Assembly (NCBI GenBank): GCA_900065925.1
Contig: LN890280.1
Span: 1,604,451 to 1,668,450, forward strand
DNA length: 64,000 nt
Direction: 5' to 3'
Source of the DNA: Nitrosotalea devaniterrae
GTDB taxonomy: Archaea; Thermoproteota; Nitrososphaeria; Nitrososphaerales; Nitrosopumilaceae
Shown one piece after another: positions 43,309 to 53,500 of this stretch. Position numbers and translations under genes: made by a program. Position 1 is the stretch's first letter, and each line of letters begins with the position of its first letter. Under the pieces are notes generated by a model. It worked only from the letters and a program-made list of their open reading frames with translations. It was not told the origin of the DNA and did not search any database.

Positions 43309-44282
43309 CTTTCCTCATCACGTTTTATCTCCTCAAGTGCAAGTATTTGTTTTGGTTCATGCACTACTAAACCTTGAGCAATCTTTCGTAATTTTGGAAT
43401 CATTTTGTGGAATTCGGATTTTGGAATCACGGTATTGATGCCGTACCATCCTTTTTCGCTCAACGGACTCACTGTTGGACGTTTGAGAGAAGGTAAGTCA
43501 TGCAATAATTTGTCAAGATGTTCTTCTTTTACATTTAGGAATAAGTGAAGGTATTTTTTCCCTTCAACTGCACCTCTCAACATAGTTACTATGTCATAAA
43601 TTTTTTCTCGTTTTGATTTATCTTTAAGTGATGCTTTATTTGCAATCAGTACTGCAGAAGATTCCATCACAGTTTCAATTATCTTTAATTGGTTTTGTGT
43701 AAGTGTAGTACCAGTCTCTGTGACATCTATAATAGCATCTACATCCTCTGGAGGTTTTGCTTCGGTTGCACCAAAGGAAAGAAAGATCTGGATGTTTTTG
43801 TTAGAACCTTGACTTAACCAAGGAGTTACAATAATTGGTTGCTTTGAACCATAAAGTTTCTTATAGTTTTTACACTGCATGAGGAATTTAGCTGTTGTGT
43901 TTAGATACTCTGAAGAAATTCTTAGTATTTTTTTCTTCTTTGCATAAGACAGTATCATATCATCTAATGATTTGAAATTATAAGAATCAGGTATTGCAAT
44001 TACAAGTTTTATCTTACCATATTCTAAGTCAAGAAGTATCTCAACATCAGAATTTGTTTCCTTGACCCAATCCCTTCCGGTTATACCTACATCATATAGA
44101 CCAGCAAATACCAAATTTGGGATTTCTTGGGGTCGTAGCATTTTAACCGAAATCTGTGGATCATCTAACATGACACGATAGGTTCTTTCTCTCCTAACTA
44201 CTCGTGTCCATGATCTTTCAAGTATCTTAAAAGTCGCTTCTTCTATGCTTCCTTTTGGAACAGCAAATTTTACTAAAGCCAA
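43305..44282 (-). CDS. hisG: ATP phosphoribosyltransferase, long form
   Basis: 325 residues. 'FAVPKGSIEEATFKILE', 'DVGITGRDWV', 'IDVTETGTTLTQN' (PRPP loop) and a C-terminal regulatory ACT-like domain (240-310, 'RGAVEGKKYLHLFLNVKEEHLDKLLHDLPSLKRPTVSPL') identify the long form that is inhibited by histidine and does not need HisZ. First enzyme of the pathway and first gene of the operon; a TATA box lies 29 bases upstream. Confidence 0.94.
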   Translation of the reverse strand: MALVKFAVPKGSIEEATFKILERSWTRVVRRERTYRVMLDDPQISVKMLRPQEIPNLVFAGLYDVGITGRDWVKETNSDVEILLDLEYGKIKLVIAIPDSYNFKSLDDMILSYAKKKKILRISSEYLNTTAKFLMQCKNYKKLYGSKQPIIVTPWLSQGSNKNIQIFLSFGATEAKPPEDVDAIIDVTETGTTLTQNQLKIIETVMESSAVLIANKASLKDKSKREKIYDIVTMLRGAVEGKKYLHLFLNVKEEHLDKLLHDLPSLKRPTVSPLSEKGWYGINTVIPKSEFHKMIPKLRKIAQGLVVHEPKQILALEEIKRDEES

Positions 44283-44306
44283 TGTAGTCCTAGAAAACTT
44301 CTTTGG

Positions 44307-44317
44307 ATATATATTTA
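44307..44317 (-). promoter_or_regulatory. TATA box of the his operon
   Basis: On the minus strand TAAATATATAT lies about 29 bases before the hisG ATG (44,282) in the 40-base gap after hmgA, right for a leaderless or near-leaderless start of the nine-gene his transcript. Confidence 0.55.
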
Positions 44318-44322
44318 GTCGC

Positions 44323-45588
44323 CTAGAGATTCTCTAGAATTTCCTTTGCCCTAGTTACCGAGATGTTTCCCTCCCCAATCATTTGATTTATCACATGAGC
44401 CATCTTTTCTTGCGGAACACCAGCACTTGCGGCTATGTTTTGCGCATGAAGTTTCATATGTCCTTTTTGTATTCCTTCTGAAGCCAATGCTCTTATGGCA
44501 CTAAGGTTTTGTGCGAGACCTGCAGCACCAATTATACAAGCTAATTCACGTGCAGACGTAACACCTAGAATTTTTACACATGTTTTTATCATAGGATGAA
44601 CATTTACGATTCCACCAACAATTCCTACTGACATTGGTACTTCGATTTCTCCAACTAGATTTCCATCTTTGTTCTTTTTCCATTTTGTAAGTGAAGTATA
44701 ACTGCCACATCGTGATGCATATGCGTGTGCTGCTGCTTCTATTGCTCTGGTATCTTGTCCAGTAGAATTTGCAACTGCAATAATTCCATTCATTATTCCT
44801 TTATTGTGAGTGACAGCTCTGTAAGGATCATTTGCAGCAAACTGATAGGCCAAAATTATGTTATTTACTATATCCTCTCCACCTAATTCCTCTTTGCCAA
44901 ATACAGCTTTGCCCTTTACCAATCGTTTTGTTGAATAATTAGATAATATTTTCAAAATTACTCTTCCGCCGGTTATTTTTTCAATCAATGGTGCAATTGC
45001 TTCACACATGGTGTTAGTTACATTAGCACCCATTGCATCACCTACATCTATCAAGATCTCAACAATAAGCATCGAACCTGATTCTGTTACGATTTCTTTA
45101 CATGAAACTTCCTTTGCTCCTTTTCCCATTTTTGAAAGAGTTTTACTTTTGGAGTTTGCTATAACAAGAATTTCTTTTGATTTTTCCATTACATTAGAAA
45201 TAGCAGATTTTATATCGACATTTACAACTTGAACTTGACCAACACTATACGATTCATCAGCTTCCATAGTAAATCCACCATGCTTTCTTGCAATCTTGGC
45301 TGCCTTTGATGCAGCAGCAATCACTGAGGGTTCTTCTATAACCATCGGAATTAGATAGTCCTTGTCATTTATTTTGAAATTTGTTGCTATTCCAAGTGGA
45401 TATGACATAATACCAATTGCGTTTTCAACCATATTGTTTGCTTGTTCAAAGTTGATACCTCCTGCACCTTTTAGAATTTGAATATCATCTCTTGATAGAT
45501 TTGAGAATGACTCTAATGCCTTTAGTTTTTCTTCCCTAGTCTTTTCATGAAATTTTGGAATTGACGAATCACTCAATCTACTTAACAA
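44323..45588 (-). CDS. hmgA: 3-hydroxy-3-methylglutaryl-CoA reductase
   Basis: 421 residues. 'MVENAIGIMSYPLGIATNFKIN' start domain, 'DVGDAMGANVTNTMCEAI' NAD(P)H loop, 'NKGIMNGIIAVANSTGQDTRAIEAAAHAYA' catalytic Lys/Asp region, and 'LARELACIIGAAGLAQNLSAIRALASEGIQKGHMKLH' with the catalytic His. It commits carbon to isoprenoid lipids. Overlaps the preceding gene by 11 bases. Confidence 0.94.
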   Translation of the reverse strand: MLSRLSDSSIPKFHEKTREEKLKALESFSNLSRDDIQILKGAGGINFEQANNMVENAIGIMSYPLGIATNFKINDKDYLIPMVIEEPSVIAAASKAAKIARKHGGFTMEADESYSVGQVQVVNVDIKSAISNVMEKSKEILVIANSKSKTLSKMGKGAKEVSCKEIVTESGSMLIVEILIDVGDAMGANVTNTMCEAIAPLIEKITGGRVILKILSNYSTKRLVKGKAVFGKEELGGEDIVNNIILAYQFAANDPYRAVTHNKGIMNGIIAVANSTGQDTRAIEAAAHAYASRCGSYTSLTKWKKNKDGNLVGEIEVPMSVGIVGGIVNVHPMIKTCVKILGVTSARELACIIGAAGLAQNLSAIRALASEGIQKGHMKLHAQNIAASAGVPQEKMAHVINQMIGEGNISVTRAKEILENL

Positions 45589-46672
45589 CCCTCAATAGTT
45601 TATCATCATTTTTGTCTGGAAATCCTTGCCCATCTGTGTTTCCCGTAAGTATGTACAGGTAGTTATCAGGTCCTACCCCAACCTCGCGAATTCTGCCCAA
45701 TCCATCCAATATGATCTTCTGTGATGTAACATTACCATTAGAAATAGGAAGTTGGTATAAGATATTACCACGTAGAGTAGCAAGTATGAGGCTATTTTTG
45801 AAATCAAGATTTCCTGATCCATAATAAGCAATTCCTGCAGGTTCTATGCTGATATTATAGCAATTAAGAGCAGACTGGTATTCCTTTGAACCGGAGCATT
45901 CTTGATTTGGCCAGCCATAGTTTTTGTCTTCCTTGATGATGTTTATTTCATCATTTTTTGTAGGTCCTTCTTCAGTCTCATAGAGATTTCCTTGATCATC
46001 CCATGCTAGACCTTGAGGATTTCTATGGCCAAGAGAGTATACAGGTGAATTTGGATCTGGATTATCACTTGGAATAGAACCATCATCATTTAATCGTAAT
46101 ATTTTTCCAGCAAGTGAGACTAGATCCTGAGCAGCGTTCTCATCTGTTGCATCACCTGTACCTATGTAGAGTTTTTTATCTGGGCCAAATTTGATTACAC
46201 CACCATCATCAAATTCTGCACCTGGAATTTTATCCAATATTACCTTTGCATCTACGATCTTATCACTAGATTCTGTAATTCGTAGTACTTTATTCCATAG
46301 TTTGTCTCCATCTTTGTATGTATAGTAAATGTAAATGAAATGATTCTTTACAAAATCCGGATGCGTTGTTATTCCAAGAAGGCCAGCATCTGAAATGTCA
46401 GCAACTCGAAAATTGGCAACAGACTCATTGACAAGAATACCATTATCTATCACTCGTAACCTTCCAACTTTTTCAGTAAAAAATATTTTTCCATCACCAA
46501 ATGTTAAAGCCCAAGGTTTTTGCAAATGTGTTGCAACGATTTGTACTGCATCAGTTCCTGCAGAACTTGTATTTGGTTTTGGAATTACAATAGAACCTGA
46601 TGGCGATGTGATAATCAGAATTGATGCTGCAATTGCGGCGATTATGGCCAATATTCTAGTTTTTTTATCCAC
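45578..46672 (-). CDS. Membrane-anchored PQQ-type glucose/sorbosone dehydrogenase-like protein
   Basis: 364 residues. An N-terminal hydrophobic span ('ILAIIAAIAASILIITSPSG') exports or anchors it. The beta-propeller motifs of the soluble glucose dehydrogenase family follow: 'VATHLQKPWALTFGDGKIFFTEKVGRLRVI', 'GLLGITTHPDF', 'IKFGPDKKLYIGTGDA', 'GHRNPQGLAWD', 'YETEEGPTKNDEINII'. It probably oxidises sugars or aldehydes outside the cell if PQQ is available; related archaeal proteins have various substrates. It lies upstream of hmgA in one transcript, with no clear metabolic link. Confidence 0.85.
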   Translation of the reverse strand: MDKKTRILAIIAAIAASILIITSPSGSIVIPKPNTSSAGTDAVQIVATHLQKPWALTFGDGKIFFTEKVGRLRVIDNGILVNESVANFRVADISDAGLLGITTHPDFVKNHFIYIYYTYKDGDKLWNKVLRITESSDKIVDAKVILDKIPGAEFDDGGVIKFGPDKKLYIGTGDATDENAAQDLVSLAGKILRLNDDGSIPSDNPDPNSPVYSLGHRNPQGLAWDDQGNLYETEEGPTKNDEINIIKEDKNYGWPNQECSGSKEYQSALNCYNISIEPAGIAYYGSGNLDFKNSLILATLRGNILYQLPISNGNVTSQKIILDGLGRIREVGVGPDNYLYILTGNTDGQGFPDKNDDKLLRVVK

Positions 46673-46755
46673 AGGACTGAGACTTTAGAAATCCTATTAA
46701 TTATTTCTAAATTCGTTTAAAGAGTATATATCACCCTTGAGGCTTTTCTTCACTT

Positions 46756-46860
46756 AGCGGGGTGGGGAAGTCAGACTAAGGGGCTAAGTCATCCCGGCGG
46801 GCTCATAATCAACACTGATGAGATACCCGCAAGTCAGTAGTTCAAATCTACTCCCCGCTA
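46756..46860 (+). tRNA. Initiator tRNA-Met (CAT) with anticodon-loop intron and oversized D-loop
   Basis: 105 bases. AGCGGGG pairs with CCCCGCT (A1-U72, an initiator mark), A73. The anticodon stem GCGGG/CCCGC has three G-C pairs next to the loop, another initiator mark. Loop CTCATA carries CAT; a 17-base insertion (ATCAACACTGATGAGAT, about 46,807-46,823) splits it at the canonical 37/38 site. T arm AGTAG-TTCAAAT-CTACT is normal. The D stem GGGA/TCCC encloses 23 bases instead of about 9, so a second insertion is likely, but no single excision gives a standard loop with GG. TATA box AGTATATA lies at about 46,723-46,730. Confidence 0.8.
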
Positions 46861-46874
46861 TCTTCAAGACAATT

Positions 46875-48200
46875 TTAATTCGTTTTAGAAAACCATCGTT
46901 TTGAATTATTAAATTCTATTTTACTGTTAATTTTACCAGTTCTTTGCATTGGACGCGTCAAATGTCGATGTGCAGAGGCTATAGGTAGATAGAATTGTTT
47001 TTGAATTTGCCGTGGAATTTCTTGCTTAACTTTAGTCAAGTCAGTATTTCCACATTTTGTACATTGGTAACCCTGATTTTTGCCCTTTGATTTCATGTGT
47101 TTGTTACATTTTACACAAATTGGATTTACCATGATTACATGTTTTTGAAGCTCAAGCACCTCAAGAAATTCTACATTTAGAACTTGTTTGTGTTTTTTTG
47201 ATGATTTTCTTATCCCACCTCCAATTTTTACCAGATCTCCCTCCATCAGTTTTTCTGCAACAGTATTGAGTTTAGTTGGCTTGTACACTGCACATTTCAC
47301 TGTGATTCCATTTACAGATATGGAAAAAAATACATGTCCACCTAAAATTGTCTGAGGTTTTCCAGATATTTTACCAGTGATATAACCAGAAGAAAATGGT
47401 TTTAGATCGGTAACATCAAGTTCATTTTGCAGGTGATCACCTGTACCTTGATTTGATCGAAATACCATATAGCCATAGAATTTCTCTTTAGATTTTACAA
47501 GAGAGGCACCTTTTATTACAGCATCTGGATCTTCTCCACGTACACCAAAGAATACTGGATCAGGACCATGCGGTGCAATCAGAATTCTTTTCTTTGAATC
47601 ATCAAAACTGTTAAATGTTTTTGGAAATGTGAGTTGTTGCATTTTTTCTACACTATCTTTGAAAATTTCTCGTTTTTTTCCTAGATTTGCTTTATCCCGG
47701 TATGAAATTAATTCAAAAGTATGATCCCTAAAGTCATACCCTATTGCACCTATTGCACCTATCAAACCCTGACCATTGCCAAGATAGTAGGTTTCAAGCC
47801 CGCTATCATGAACAAATTTTTTTGCCTCATTTCTACTCACTAGACGGTGTAATGCCATCTTTCCAAATTTAGCAAAGTTTTCTGGAATATCTTTTTGTTC
47901 ATAAAAAACTAATCCAGGATTTGCACCATCTTTTACAGCAGAATATTTTTTTATATATTTCACAATATTTTTTTTGATCAACTGAGGTTTTTCAGTCTTA
48001 ATTTTTAATGCGACTGCACCATTCCCCCTAGTTTTCCAGGGTACATTGGGATTAAATCTGATCAGATATGGATAATCAAGAAACTTTACTTTCTCTTTTT
48101 TTAGGTATTCTACTATTTTATAAGCAAGAAAAGTAGTACACATCCCTTTTCTAGAATCGGTATCATCAAAGCCAATATGAAGAATAGATACTTCTTTCAT
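46875..48200 (-). CDS. tiaS: tRNA(Ile2) 2-agmatinylcytidine synthetase TiaS
   Basis: 441 residues. 'LHIGFDDTDSRKGMCTTFLAYKIVEYL' (DDTDS kinase motif), 'RFNPNVPWKTRGNGAVALKI', an OB-fold near 270-350 and a C-terminal zinc ribbon ('CVKCNKHMKSKGKNQGYQCTKCG'). TiaS attaches agmatine to C34 of tRNA-Ile(CAU) so that it reads AUA, an essential archaeal modification. It overlaps the Lrp-like gene by four bases. Confidence 0.93.
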   Translation of the reverse strand: MKEVSILHIGFDDTDSRKGMCTTFLAYKIVEYLKKEKVKFLDYPYLIRFNPNVPWKTRGNGAVALKIKTEKPQLIKKNIVKYIKKYSAVKDGANPGLVFYEQKDIPENFAKFGKMALHRLVSRNEAKKFVHDSGLETYYLGNGQGLIGAIGAIGYDFRDHTFELISYRDKANLGKKREIFKDSVEKMQQLTFPKTFNSFDDSKKRILIAPHGPDPVFFGVRGEDPDAVIKGASLVKSKEKFYGYMVFRSNQGTGDHLQNELDVTDLKPFSSGYITGKISGKPQTILGGHVFFSISVNGITVKCAVYKPTKLNTVAEKLMEGDLVKIGGGIRKSSKKHKQVLNVEFLEVLELQKHVIMVNPICVKCNKHMKSKGKNQGYQCTKCGNTDLTKVKQEIPRQIQKQFYLPIASAHRHLTRPMQRTGKINSKIEFNNSKRWFSKTN

Positions 48201-48427
48201 TCGATTACAGTCATAGTAAGGGTAGAACGTACATTTTTGAGTTGCCTTATGTTGTTTGAAATGGTTCTCTTTAGTGTCTCATTATCTGGTGCTTCTACCT
48301 TTACTACCAGATCATAGGCGCCATACAAGACATAGACGTATTTTATACTTGCCATGTTTTTTAACTGGTTTAGAAGTTCATTTTCTGCTCCCAGTTCAGC
48401 ATTTATCAGAACAAAGGCAATAGGCAT
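48197..48427 (-). CDS. Stand-alone Lrp/AsnC ligand-binding (RAM) domain protein
   Basis: 76 residues, only the RAM domain: 'MPIAFVLINAELGAENELLNQLKNMASIKYVYVLYGAYDLVVKVEAPDNETLKRTISNNIRQLKNVRSTLTMTVIE' contains the 'V......G.YDL...V' core of AsnC-type effector domains (shown here in one family run; the key residues are G-A-Y-D). It lacks a DNA-binding part, so it may modulate other Lrp proteins or sense amino acids. It heads the transcript with tiaS. Confidence 0.82.
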   Translation of the reverse strand: MPIAFVLINAELGAENELLNQLKNMASIKYVYVLYGAYDLVVKVEAPDNETLKRTISNNIRQLKNVRSTLTMTVIE

Positions 48428-48509
48428 TCATTTGGTCTTAAAAATGTACAATATTAAATATTGTGGCAGTTCGTTTGATTTAAATTAAAAAAACAATTGC
48501 GGATAACGA

Positions 48510-49505
48510 TTGATAGTAATAGATGAAAAAAAGATTTTTGAGGAGATCGAAAAAAGAAAACCAGTTTCAGTGGCGTTAAATGGTCCTGATGGAATAATAC
48601 CAAAGATTCAGGAAACAGCCTCAAATGTAATGAAAAAATTTGGAATTCCAGCATATGTATTAGCAGATAGCTGTTTTGGAACTTGCGATCTTAACTCAAA
48701 TGGTGCCAAAGTACTTGGAGCAGAAATTCTATTCCACATAGGTCATACCATTAATTCAATGAGTTTTGGAGATAACATAATTCTCATAGATGCTTTTGAT
48801 GATATATCATTTGAAAATATTGCAAAAAAATGTGCGACAGAGATTAAGGAAAAGACAGTTTCACTTGTTACAGACAGCCAGCATCTACATGAAATTGACA
48901 AGGTAAAGAAAATACTTGAAGAGAGTGGAATTACAGTAAAAATTGGAAAGGGGAAAGGTCAGCTAAATGATGGACAGGTATTTGGATGTGAATTCTACCC
49001 AGTTACGGAAACTAAGAATATTGTAGAGGCCAACGTATTCTTGGGACAGAGCAATTTTCATGCTGCCGGGATTGCATTATCCACTAATATCCCAACATAT
49101 GTACTTGATCCATATTTTAATGAGGTTAGAGATGTTACAGAATTTGCAAAAAAATTACAGAAAAAAGCAATATTGACAATTTACAAGGCAGCAGAAGCAG
49201 AAACATTTGGTATAATCATCGGATTAAAGGAAGGTCAATTTTCAAAAGTTACTGCACTCAAGTTCAAAAAGGAGTTAGAAAGCATTGGAAAGAAGGTTCA
49301 ACTATTTGCCATAACAGAAATTTCAGACGATAGATTACGCAATCTCAAAGGAATAGATGCATTCATCCAGGTTGCATGCCCAAGAATATCAACTGATAAT
49401 CATTTTCACAAGCCAGTTTTGTCTACTCCACAAGCAAATGCATTATTAAAAATATTAAAAAAAGAAGGTATCGAAGGATTCTTGCAAATCCCTCACTGGC
49501 TATAA
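48510..49505 (+). CDS. dph2: Diphthamide biosynthesis protein Dph2
   Basis: 331 residues, TTG start at 48,510. Three cysteines for the 4Fe-4S cluster are in place: 'YVLADSCFGTCDLN', 'GQVFGCEFYPV', and 'FIQVACPRISTDN'. Archaeal Dph2 uses a non-classical SAM cleavage to transfer a 3-amino-3-carboxypropyl group to a His of elongation factor 2, the first step of diphthamide synthesis. Confidence 0.93.
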   Translation: MIVIDEKKIFEEIEKRKPVSVALNGPDGIIPKIQETASNVMKKFGIPAYVLADSCFGTCDLNSNGAKVLGAEILFHIGHTINSMSFGDNIILIDAFDDISFENIAKKCATEIKEKTVSLVTDSQHLHEIDKVKKILEESGITVKIGKGKGQLNDGQVFGCEFYPVTETKNIVEANVFLGQSNFHAAGIALSTNIPTYVLDPYFNEVRDVTEFAKKLQKKAILTIYKAAEAETFGIIIGLKEGQFSKVTALKFKKELESIGKKVQLFAITEISDDRLRNLKGIDAFIQVACPRISTDNHFHKPVLSTPQANALLKILKKEGIEGFLQIPHWL

Positions 49506-49578
49506 ACAATTACAATCCAGCTAAAAGATGATTATAATTTTTGAATCTGTTTGGTTTTGGAATCAAAACAACAGCGAA

Positions 49579-50568
49579 TCATTTCCATCTATTCTTGATA
49601 CTTTGCACCAATTTGACAATACTCCAAGATGTAAACAATGCAGAGACTGCTGTAAATGATAGCACTAGAATTGATGTAGATATCATTAAACCAGATGTGT
49701 TTGAAAATGCAAGCGAGCTAATCACTGCAACAACTGATACTGCTACAATTCCTAGGGTAATCTTGAGATTTGGCACAATTCCCTTTCTTACAGATTTTAT
49801 AGCCAATCCTACAGGCCACATGTAAGTGGCACCAATCAAAGTAGACACCAAAACACCTGCACCAATTACTGAAAACTCGGATTTTACCACTTCGGAGATC
49901 TGTGATACTTGTAATATTCCCAAGAGAGGATAGAGGCCTGCCTGGATTGTATCACGCAGATATGGATTTTGTCTTTCAGAATCAGCAACATATGGACTAA
50001 AGGAATAGTAGATGTCATTGAAGGCAGTCATAAAACTGGATCCTGCCAGCGTAGTTTGTATATGATTATCACGTATTCCCCTCAGGAATTGTACTTGTGG
50101 TGCAGTCTCTGAACCAAATGCAGCAGTTGCGATAAGACACTTGCCACCAAACGGGGCGCTGGTTTTTTGTGCAGCTGTCTGTGTTACAGTTTGTGTAGGA
50201 GTTCCAGGTGTTGTATTTTGAACAATTTGTTTTGTTTGTGTTACGGTAGTACCATTAACTTCAGCATTTGTTACAATATTGTAATTTCCAACCTTTGCAG
50301 TAGAAGGTAGTTTGAATTTTAGTTGAAAGTTTCCATTGTTATCCGTTTGGACTGTTCTTATTACAATGGTATTTCCACTAGGATCCTTGATTTGAACTGC
50401 AACAAGTTGACTAGGAGAATCCTTTGCAGTCCCGTTAATTACTACAATATCTCCTGGCTTGTAGGTACTCTTGTTTACATCAAAGATAATCTCGTTTGCA
50501 GCCATTGCCTCAGACATGCCGCATAAGAGTATTCCAAATACAACTAGTAGAACGATTTTGTATTTCAT
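49579..50568 (-). CDS. Secreted/membrane protein with Ig-like domain and CFI-box
   Basis: 329 residues. Signal peptide 1-23; a macroglobulin/Ig-like domain 26-115 ('VNKSTYKPGDIVVINGTAKD', 'DPSGNTIVIRTVQTDNNGNFQLKFKLP'); a Thr/Gln-rich linker; the CFI-box-type motif 'KCLIATAAFGSETAPQVQFLRGIRDN' (about 148-173); and three hydrophobic spans at the C-terminus. Such proteins are frequent in thaumarchaea and thought to sit on the cell surface. It follows the larger surface protein by one base, so both come from one transcript. Confidence 0.78.
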   Translation of the reverse strand: MKYKIVLLVVFGILLCGMSEAMAANEIIFDVNKSTYKPGDIVVINGTAKDSPSQLVAVQIKDPSGNTIVIRTVQTDNNGNFQLKFKLPSTAKVGNYNIVTNAEVNGTTVTQTKQIVQNTTPGTPTQTVTQTAAQKTSAPFGGKCLIATAAFGSETAPQVQFLRGIRDNHIQTTLAGSSFMTAFNDIYYSFSPYVADSERQNPYLRDTIQAGLYPLLGILQVSQISEVVKSEFSVIGAGVLVSTLIGATYMWPVGLAIKSVRKGIVPNLKITLGIVAVSVVAVISSLAFSNTSGLMISTSILVLSFTAVSALFTSWSIVKLVQSIKNRWK

Positions 50569-50569
50569 T

Positions 50570-53500
50570 TTACTGGATTCCCACTGTAGATGAGGATTCA
50601 GGAGTCAACGGTTTACCACCACTACTTGGCCAGTCAGTAAAAGTATCAACGTAAATGTTAGCAGTTCCAACTGTTGCATCATTTTGAATTGCAAATGATA
50701 GAATGATCTCTGACTGTCCAGTTGCAAGAGTAGTCTTGAGTGAACCTATACCCAGAGTTGTAAGTTGGGAATCAAAAAGATTTACCGTGACAAGTGACGG
50801 AGTGTTTGATTGAGTATATAGTAAGACTTTGACATATCCACTAGAGCCTCGACTAAATGATGAAACTGGATTTCCTTGTTGATCTGTTGCCTGGACCGAT
50901 ACAATTGAAACTGATGGTGCTTTTTGCTGCACAGAAAATTGTGAGGATGAGTTAAAGTTGTGGCTGTTCACTGATGCTGTCACTACCGCTTGATAGGTTC
51001 CTTCCTTTGCATAGGATGGAATCTTAAATTGTGATATGGCTGAACCTGTGTTATCTGTTGTTACAGTTCTTGAAATTATTGTATTTCCAGTAGGATCAGC
51101 AAAACTTATTGCAATGTTCTGTCCTGCATTTGCACCAGAGAACAATATTGTTGCAATGACTGTGTCACCAGTAAAGTAAGAAGATTTGTCGGTTGATACT
51201 TTGATACTTGTAGGAATAGGGATTACTGGAACAGGTTGTATAGTTTGGTTTTGTGCATTGAACACAGGAATAGGGATTCCGTTTACAGATACTGGAAGAT
51301 ATTTTGAATTGAACAGATATTCTATGCCAGATGCAAAAGTGGCATCGCTTACACTACCATCAGTCCACTGTGCAGCATTATTTTTTATCCATTGTGGTAT
51401 GGTGGATAAAGAACTGGAATTATACCCTGAAGCATTATGAGGTACTACTAGCATTCCTTGATTTACCAAATATTGAACACTCTGTAAGAAATCAAAATCA
51501 GATATAGTATTTTGTGACCATTCTTTTGCTACTATTTTTAGAATTGGAGGTAGTATTATTGAACCAGGGGTAGGTGTGACAGTTGGTTGTCCACCTTGTC
51601 CTACAATCACTTGACCTGTCATCCATGGATGAACAGAGCAGAAGTAATCATATGTGCCTGTATCTGCAAAAGTAAATTGGAATGTCGTTCCTGGTTTTAG
51701 ACTATCATCTTCAAACACTTTACCACATGCATCATCAGTAGCTTTACCACTACATACTACGTGCATTGCTGTATCAGTGTTCTTCCAAGTTACTGTTGTT
51801 CCTGGTGCAACAGTCAATGGATTTGGAGCAAAGCAATTGTTTGCTGTAACACAGGCTGCGTTTGCGCTGCCGCCTGCACCTGCTGCAATATCAATCTCGG
51901 CTTGTGTTTGAGGTGTTGGTACAGGAGTAATAGTTCCAGAATTAAAATGGAAAGTTAGTTTAGAAGCAGAACTTGGCTGGTCATATTGTATTTTTAATGT
52001 GTAAGTTCCAGTATTTTGCCACAAAGGTCCATGTGTAGGAATAGTAATGGAATATGCACCATTTGGAGATGGTATAGCTTGATCTATCCTAACTAATACG
52101 TTGTACATATTGTAAGTTTGAACAGTTACGGGTTGCTGTGGATTTATGGAACTGATTGGATTAACTGTGCCAGAAACAACCACTGAATCTCCAGCATTAT
52201 AGGAAGATTTGTCAGTTGCTGCAGTTATAGCTGATGAAGACTGTGTAGGAATTAGTGGTAGAGAAGATGACGTACTTATGAAATAAGGTTCTGTTTGACT
52301 ATTACCATATTGGAGTAATTCCAAATTATAATTAATTGGAGGGATTCCAGTTGTCACATCTACATAGACAATTGCTTTTACAGGAAATGGAAGATTTGGA
52401 TCAACCCAAACCTTGTTGTCTACGCCATAGTGCCATCCTATCACCCAAGCATTGAATGTACCAGATCCCACCGTGATTTCTTCTTGATCTAGAGGACCAA
52501 CAGACTGTCCACCCACTGAACCAGTTCTGCCCCATGCTGGGACATTGAAAGTCTTTGGACTATCCTTTGTTGCAAAAGAGTCTAGCCAAGAGACCGTACT
52601 TCTATAAACTGCAGTATAATCAGAAATGTTAGAATCAAATGATGCGGGGTCTGGAGTTATTTTTCCTATTGTCATTACTCCTTTTTGTACATTTGAACCG
52701 TCAACTACTGCAAATACAACGTTCCATTCGCTTCCATCGCTTGTCTCATTTTTAACCCAGAAATTCATCTGTAGTGGTGCACAGTTATGCCAGTCAGTCC
52801 AGCATACGTTGTAGCTAAAATAATCACCTTGTTTGAGTCCTTTTCCAGGATACCATGAATTGTTAGATGCAGGTGAAGGAATAGTTACTGATGATTGTCC
52901 ACTAAAATAGAATGTGAGTTGTGCAGTCACATTTGGAGGACCATATTGTGCTTTTAGAGTATACATCCCACTTGTAGTCCATGCAGTGCCTGTGATGCTA
53001 ATAGAATTAATGTATTTTCCATCATTTGATACACCAACTTGTGTTACTGAAACCAGGTTGTTGTTAGGATCAAAAATTTGAATAGTTAGTGGAGTTCCAG
53101 GAACTACAGATTGTATCACACCTGATACTACTATCGTATCACCAAATGCATATGATGATTTGTCAGTGCTTGTAGTAATTAATGGTCCAGTTATTTGTTG
53201 AGCATTTACTGTTACAGCAAACGTTGCAGTTTTACTATTTCCTGCTGCATCTGATGCAGTACATGTAACTGTAGTAGTTCCTACTGGAAATGTGGAACCA
53301 GATGTTGGTGTACATACTGGAGTTATTGGACCATCAACAGCATCTACTGCAGTTACACTATAAGTTACAACAGTGCCAGAAGAACTTGTAGATTGTACCA
53401 CAATAGGTGATGGTACTGTAATGATAATTGGTGTCACTGTTGGATCTACTACATTTATGAATCCTGTCAAGTTTCTATGCAAGTCATCAAATATCGCAAA

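Noticed and set aside
49541-49825. Plus-strand frame of 94 codons at the end of the CFI-box gene
   Set aside because: It is the antisense of a gene with signal peptide, Ig-like domain and membrane spans.
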